Source: Apostichopus japonicus (taxonomy: Eukaryota > Echinodermata > Holothuroidea > Aspidochirotida > Stichopodidae). From it: 64,000 nt of DNA. Location of the stretch: assembly GCF_037975245.1 (NCBI RefSeq), contig NC_092581.1:4628001-4692000 (forward strand), given 5' to 3'. The notes under the pieces were generated by a model. The model had not been told where the DNA came from, ran no database searches, and saw nothing but the letters and a program-made list of their open reading frames with translations. Positions 59,701-64,000 of the stretch are shown here, one piece after another. Each line of letters opens with the position of its first letter. Position 1 is the first letter of the stretch. Position numbers and translations under genes: made by a program.

Positions 59701-62700
59701 AAAGCCCGGCAAGTCCCCATTTATACACCTGGGTGAAGAGAGGCAATGGAGAAAATAAAGTGCCTTGCCCTTGGACACAACATAATGATCTAGTCAGAAC
59801 TAAAACCTACAATCCTTAGATCAATAGACCACTGCCTTTACCACTTGACCACAAAGTTGGTAACCGTTTATCCCAGTCACGAAAACTTTGTGTCCCACAG
59901 AATTAATGTCATTACAGTTTTTAGGGGGTGAAATCTTCTGGTATGGAACTGTCCGCTGACATAAGAGGGGCCTGACTTTTGTAACCCCAATCTCCCTATG
60001 GTCTAGCTGACCCTGGCTTACATATTGCACAGTGAGAAGAATTGAGGATAAGGTAGTGGCTGTGATGTATACACATGTCTGGTCCTGCAAATGAGAATTT
60101 TAATTTTTTTTGAAGCGAGGCTTACCTCGTGAAATGTTGAACAGAACTTTTTTTGGCTGCTGGTTGTATTTTTGGGACTAAATTGATCAACAAGTCTAGT
60201 GTGGGTAACAACAGAAACGATATGCAAAATATCTTTCCTGATGTAATAAATTGAGTCCGCCAGTATTGATGTGCGACCCACAAGAATGCAATTTTGCCGA
60301 GGTTCATCTACCACAGAGGTCAAGGAAGAGTTAATAGTTTCTTCGTTGGCTCAAAAGTATGTATAAAATATGTTATCTTATCATTTACAAACCTGGGAAA
60401 TGTATCCTTTGTTTCAATTTGCAGAGAAAAAAAAACAAAAAGCAAGTTTCCTTAAAAATCTGTACTCTACAACCTATCCCTAATTTCAATCAAATTCTGT
60501 TCTTTTCCTTTTAGTCCCTGACCCCAAACCAAACTCCTCGTCTAGACAAGCCATGAGCAGAAACCTCATGAAGTCTGTTGAATCATTTGCCAGCTACATC
60601 CAGGAGAACTATGCTGACCAACGAAAGCTGACCCCTCCTCCAGAGGTAAGCTCTCGTTTGTCAGGTTGGGTATGTGGGGGGAGGGGGGTGGTAGGGGTCA
60701 ATTATGCTCTTTTATTGTTTTGTTTCGTTGTCGGCGGTCGCTGATGAGTTATATCTGCGTCAAGGAGTTGTGTTATCAATGTATTGTTTACTTTGATACA
60801 AAGTGGAAAGGGTTGTGGTGAGCTTCTAGTGAATATGTAGATGTAAAATGGCCTCCAAAATGGTTTTGTTGATTCAGTGCGGAGAATGGTCGACATGAAA
60901 ATAGCCTAGGGAGTATAATTCTGTTTGTATAAGATGTTAAATTTGTGGTTAGTTCCTGATAAACAGAGACAAGTAAGGTTTCTTATACTTCAACTGTTGA
61001 CAGTGGTAAATATTTCAGTTAATTGTTTGTGCTGTAGAGGAGTAAGGGAAGTGGAAGAGGAACCGGGGGTGGCGGGGGAAGGGGGGTGTTAGCTTCCTTG
61101 GTTGTGTGTTTCATTGCTTTTTTACTTCATTTTTGGTTTTGATGATAATGGTAACCTATGCATTCATGAGGTCATTTGAGGTCATCAGATGTCAAATTGT
61201 GAAACCCTTATAAACATGTACATCCTCACTATTCAATACGTCAGATTCATGAAGAAAACTGCTCATGTTGCATCATCGAAACCACAATGCATTTTGCATT
61301 CTGGTTCCTTAAGTCTTAAGTGTACATTAAAATGATTTTAGGATATTTCTTGGAGTTGAATGTGCACTGAAGTTCTGATTAGAAACTTTGAAGCGTTGTT
61401 TACAGAAACCTCTTGGAAAGATATGACACACGGAATTTCTTCATTTATATAGCAACACGAAGAGCTAACATTTTCTACTTCTCCCGTAGCTGAAATTTTC
61501 TCAAGAGGAGCCGATCTTATCTGCAAGTCTGCAGGATATCCGCGTCCAGCCCGCCTCGAGAGAGAGGGCGCTGGTGGCAGAGGTCAACGAATGGCAAAAC
61601 CAGTGGAAAGACGAGAGAAGACTGAACGCAAAGCTGAAAGCGGAAATAGCCGGCTCGCACCGAGAGAACACGAGAAAGATGGAAGGACTCCGATTGGAGC
61701 ACCAAGCAGAACTCCATAAGTTGAAGCAAGACAATTTTGTCTTGTTAGCTAAGGTATTGAGAAGGACTATTATCCTTGGATAAGAAAATGTTTTTATTGA
61801 TCAAAATTATGGAATACAGAATCAGAAAGATTGCAATGTTATTTGAAGTTTCACCCGCTGATTTTGTCATATTGCTTGCAAGTTTTTTAGAAAATTGTTT
61901 TCCATGTATCAAAACTGCAAATGTCTGTACAACTTTTACAAGGACTGTAAAGTAACTTTGTTCTCTATGTCTCTGTTTGGAACATGAAAAAGATGTAACT
62001 TTGCACAAGAAAATTTTATTTCGAATTTGACTTTGATTCAAATTTGATTTTATCTTTGCTAGCTGAATAGCCAAGATGATGCAGATACCGCTAGGAAGAG
62101 GCTGCAGGCATTGTCTGGCGACACGGATAATGTAACACAGGAAGAAAGAGTGATCTTGATGCAGAAAGACATCATGGAACAAGAAACATTACTTCAAGGA
62201 TACCAACAGGTAAGATAGGTGTCTTTGTGAGTAGCATGTGAGGAAAGTAACATGATATACTCTTAACCAGGTGCTGAAAGGCTTGAATATCAAGTTATGT
62301 AAACATGTATTAAAGGTATGAGACAGCATTTGACTAACAGTTATTGTGATGTTTGTAATATCAACGCAGGGATGTGCGCACGCTGGGCGGCACTGGGCCG
62401 CACTGGGCGGCCCCGCCCAGCACTAAAAATTACCGCCCAGCACTGTCTTAAAAATCGTGAATCCCGCCCAGCACTATTTTCATCTAAAATCCCGACATTC
62501 CTTACAATATTTTTGCTAAAAATTTCAATTTGATCGATAAAAGATTATTTGAAACCATATTGAAAAAAAAGGGTTCTTTTTATCTCTCGTCAGGAAAATG
62601 AGAGATTGTACAAAGAATTGAAGAAATTACGAGAAACAAACAAGCAAACTGAGGAGAAATTGTTCCTGGAAAACCAGAGGTTGCACTCTCAAGTCGGAAA

Positions 62701-63348
62701 TCTACGGTAAAGCTTAGAGCTACCTAAGAACAGATGGCATTGGTTATGATTGCAAACATATATGATGAAATGAAATGGTGATCTTCGCTTGAAAGAGGCA
62801 GGCCCAATGAGAAAGAGGGCGGGGGGGGGGGCATCAAGTCAGGTCTGTGGTCAATTTGGGGTCCTAGGTTAATTTGGGATAAAGAACAATGTATTTTCAT
62901 GCCCATGAATGAACCATTAATTTATGAACAATTCAGGGGTGTGAGTGGGGGGGGGTGGGGGGCCAGGCCTGTGTGACTGGTTCTGGTACAAGTTAACTTC
63001 CCCTGGAGGTATCAGCAAATGTCTCTAGGTGGGATTGAGAGTACTTTAAACCTTGCACTGGTATCAATATTAGATTTCCAACAGGCCCAGAGTACGAATA
63101 ACAAGTCCACATGGGTGCGTAAGATGCTAGAACAAATATGCTAGATTAGTAGTACAAGTATTGGGCTCACTATCTTTACCTGCTTTTTCTTGTTCAGGGA
63201 GGTCATCGAGGGGAAAGACCTTGCCCTGAGGAACAAGGGCGTGATCACTGGCGAGAAGGCCCAGGCAGAGATAGCTGCCGGAAATACCTCGGCAGTTTTA
63301 GGAGCCTCTAGGATAGCTGAACTACAGACAGAGGTGGTAGAGTCTGAG
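44726..63348 (+). CDS. CEP162: Centrosomal protein of 162 kDa (CEP162/QN1), 17 exons, runs off right edge
   Basis: Microtubule-associated centriole-distal-end protein that recruits transition-zone components during ciliogenesis (established for vertebrate CEP162). Exons: 44726-44791, 45526-45682, 47869-48014, 49361-49451, 50701-50917, 51768-51823, 52703-52758, 54405-54438, 55136-55249, 56142-56890, 58085-58133, 59167-59307, 60515-60645, 61490-61753, 62063-62209, 62594-62706, 63198-63348. All phases agree: 894 codons of an expected roughly 1400. Seen: an N-terminal LDDAFESFMKE...SDDSLDS and PWW motif typical of the family; a low-complexity GSYG-containing exon 5; a highly charged Glu/Arg/Asp region (exon 10, about 313-562); a YIQENYADQ motif (exon 13); then coiled coil from about residue 690, with LHKLKQDNFVLLAK, LLQGYQQ and ENERLYKELK closely resembling vertebrate CEP162. 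No acceptor for an eighteenth exon is evident before 64000. Introns 2, 7 and 10 carry MITEs. Confidence 0.94.
45994..46140. repeat. 16-bp minisatellite (CGCACTTACGCAGTTA)
   Basis: About nine imperfect units in CEP162 intron 2, the last four almost perfect. The half-units CGCACTTA and CGCAGTTA alternate, so it is an 8-bp motif that was doubled. Confidence 0.88.
46141..46995 (-). mobile_element. Possible solo LTR
   Basis: Read on the minus strand the segment begins TGTAACGG. It has a TATA-like TTTATAAA near 46827-46834 and an AATAAA near 46166-46171, an order and spacing compatible with a long terminal repeat. I did not find a clear matching 3' terminus or a target duplication. The adjacent minisatellite may have destroyed it. 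Weak. Confidence 0.25.
47459..47828 (+). mobile_element. MITE family M1, copy 2
   Basis: 370 bp, TTAA at both ends, full-length match to 21444-21806 in the same orientation. It lies in CEP162 intron 2 and ends 40 bp before exon 3 (47869). Confidence 0.9.
48157..48373 (-). mobile_element. tRNA-derived SINE, copy 3
   Basis: Same family as 19496-19740: (TACA)n tail at 48157-48172, body, and B-box side of the head. The A-box end (last about 25 bp) is missing. Lies antisense in CEP162 intron 3. Confidence 0.83.
49518..49787. repeat. 27-bp minisatellite, ten units
   Basis: Ten head-to-tail units of about GAGGGATTAATCCTTCAGGGCTGACTC with few substitutions and no indels, in CEP162 intron 4. Because the unit is divisible by three, one minus-strand frame stays open for 97 codons as a nine-residue repeat (PEGLIPRVS). 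I regard that frame as a by-product. Confidence 0.93.
51315..51562 (-). mobile_element. tRNA-derived SINE, full-length copy 4
   Basis: Complete copy: minus-strand head GGAGTGTTAGCTCAGTGGTT, B-box GAGTTCGAGTC, body and (TACA)n tail (51315-51343). This is the best-preserved head in the window. It lies antisense in CEP162 intron 5. Confidence 0.88.
53456..54097. mobile_element. MITE family M2, copy 2
   Basis: About 640 bp, colinear with 40201-40825 in the same orientation at roughly 90 percent identity by eye. The right end is intact (GACGCAAAATGCTGCTTTAA); the left end is eroded (TTGAAAAAAGCATCATTTTG). In CEP162 intron 7, about 310 bp upstream of exon 8. Confidence 0.88.
54540..54745. repeat. 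Possible hAT remnant with G/C-rich ends
   Basis: Contains CCAGGCGTGTAGTCAGACCAGG followed by a G-rich block, then a C-rich block, and ends with TTCCTGGCTATGGGCCTGAC. This is a loose inverted arrangement like the ends of hAT-type elements. No clear target duplication. Confidence 0.3.
55268..55385. repeat. 19-bp minisatellite (CATAATTATATGCAAATTC)
   Basis: About six imperfect units in CEP162 intron 9, starting about 19 bp past the exon 9 donor. Each unit contains ATGCAAAT, an octamer-factor site by sequence, as a consequence of the repeat. Confidence 0.9.
57024..57190. repeat. 120-bp near-perfect palindrome with flanking retroelement tail
   Basis: Arms 57071-57128 and 57133-57190 are reverse complements over 58 bp with about three mismatches and a 4-bp spacer. 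Each arm carries the GAAGAAGATCCTGCTAGGATC motif, itself containing a small hairpin. The left flank (57024-57070) is the inverted tail found at 38310-38362. So two copies of one element end meet head to head. Lies in CEP162 intron 10. Confidence 0.92.
57686..58052 (-). mobile_element. MITE family M1, copy 3 (inverted)
   Basis: 367 bp, TTAA at both ends, reverse-oriented full-length match to 21444-21806. It lies in CEP162 intron 10 and ends 32 bp before exon 11 (58085), so its terminal repeat sits in the branch-point window of that intron. Confidence 0.9.
59590..59867 (-). mobile_element. Probable SINE with tRNA-like head
   Basis: On the minus strand from about 59865: TGTGGTCAAGTGGTAAAGGC (A-box-like), then a B-box-like GTAGGTTTTAGTTC. 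The body contains the stretch that on the plus strand reads AAAGTGCCTTGCCCTTGGAC, a block I recall as common in repeats of marine deuterostomes. Single copy here; lies in CEP162 intron 12. Confidence 0.45.
62365..62475. repeat. GC-rich self-complementary block
   Basis: Repeats of CTGGGCGGCACTGGGCCGCA followed by GCCCCGCCCAGCACTA and two further CCGCCCAGCACT units. Strikingly GC-rich against the AT-rich intron and able to fold on itself. In CEP162 intron 15. Confidence 0.6.
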
Positions 63349-64000
63349 GTAAATCTAACAGAAACTGCTAGAATGGTCACTAACTAAAGTATGAACAGTG
63401 ACCAATGCAGGCGGGGGGGGGGGGATTCAAATCTGCCAAGTAAATGTTACGGCCAAAATTTGCGGCCGGCGTGATGAATGTTTGGGCATGATGGTGACAT
63501 ACGTTTGTTCTTTGGTGTTAGCAAGCCATATAACTACTGTTGATATTCGGTTGACCAGTGTCGTGCATATTCATGTTTTCAGTGTTATTATACATATTCA
63601 TATACATGTACTATATATTTACATATTCATGTATTGTTTTGAAATAGTCATAAACATGTTGGTAGCTTGCTTATGCAATCAGTGATTGACTTTTTATATA
63701 TACAAATATTACAGCTTTATGGTAAGTAGTGTGATTTACTAAAAATGTAGTTTCAGCTGTTCTTTAGATGGACTTTTCTAATGATTGTGAATAATTTACC
63801 CAATATCACAAGTTATTTCCTGTGTTTTAAATGCAAGTTAGCATTTCCATGTTTTCCTTCTCCTAGACTTTCTTTTCCCCACCACACTATCTGTCGGGTC
63901 TTCGTAGAATAATCTTGTCTCCATCACCATGGTTACTGCCATATGTTAGTTTCTTGCTGATACTCATTCATAACTTATTAAATTATGTCTCATTTTTGTG
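63349..64000 (+). other. CEP162: CEP162 intron 17 (partial)
   Basis: Follows the GTAAAT donor of exon 17. It contains a G-run (about 63410-63422) and an AT-rich stretch with TACATATTCAT units (63590-63640). No further exon is recognisable up to the window edge. Confidence 0.6.

Noticed and set aside
1-64000. CRISPR arrays, operons, prokaryotic promoters or phage genes
   Set aside because: All genes are spliced and animal-like. The tandem repeats are minisatellites without spacers.

Overview
The window is animal nuclear DNA: spliced genes with many short exons, GT/AG introns, AT-rich non-coding sequence, microsatellites, SINEs, MITEs and a LINE 3' end. Protein content (clan-3 cytochrome P450, Elongin A, ZUP1, CEP162), intron density and repeat style suggest a marine deuterostome. 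An echinoderm, possibly a sea cucumber or sea urchin, is my best guess; it is an inference and not proven by the sequence.

Four protein genes can be reconstructed exon by exon with phase-compatible junctions. (1) A complete CYP3-like P450 on the minus strand (13 coding exons, 14937 down to 2898, 515 aa), followed in tandem by the first exon of a second copy (286-207) that leaves the window on the left. (2) Elongin A on the minus strand (11 exons, 30838 down to 21283, 865 aa). (3) The K63-specific deubiquitinase ZUP1/ZUFSP on the minus strand (7 exons, 43772 down to 36641, 704 aa). (4) The centriole/cilium protein CEP162 on the plus strand (17 exons seen from 44726 to 63348, 894 codons, running off the right edge). 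ZUP1 and CEP162 are head to head with 953 bp between start codons, so they probably share a divergent promoter. The four genes have no evident common pathway: xenobiotic/lipid oxidation, RNA polymerase II elongation and ubiquitylation, ubiquitin-chain editing, and ciliary transition-zone assembly.

Layout: 1-2.9 kb, tandem-CYP exon 1, its duplicated flank and a 1.0 kb hAT-type element; 2.9-14.9 kb, CYP gene; 14.9-21.3 kb, duplicated flank, MITE and SINE copies; 21.3-30.8 kb, Elongin A; 30.8-36.6 kb, gene-poor, with one ~1.3 kb interspersed repeat; 36.6-43.8 kb, ZUP1; 43.8-44.7 kb, divergent promoter; 44.7-64 kb, CEP162.

The most notable pattern outside the genes is the set of non-autonomous elements. 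At least five MITE types have terminal inverted repeats beginning TTAA(A)..., mostly TTAAAGG, and most copies end close to splice sites. All three copies of one family lie 32-90 bp upstream of a splice acceptor. Others end 10-50 bp inside a splice donor. A tRNA-derived SINE with a (TACA)n tail occurs four times, and a hAT-like element sits 47 bp past the CYP stop codon. A 120-bp near-perfect palindrome in CEP162 intron 10 is made from a recurrent motif that may come from Penelope-like retroelements.
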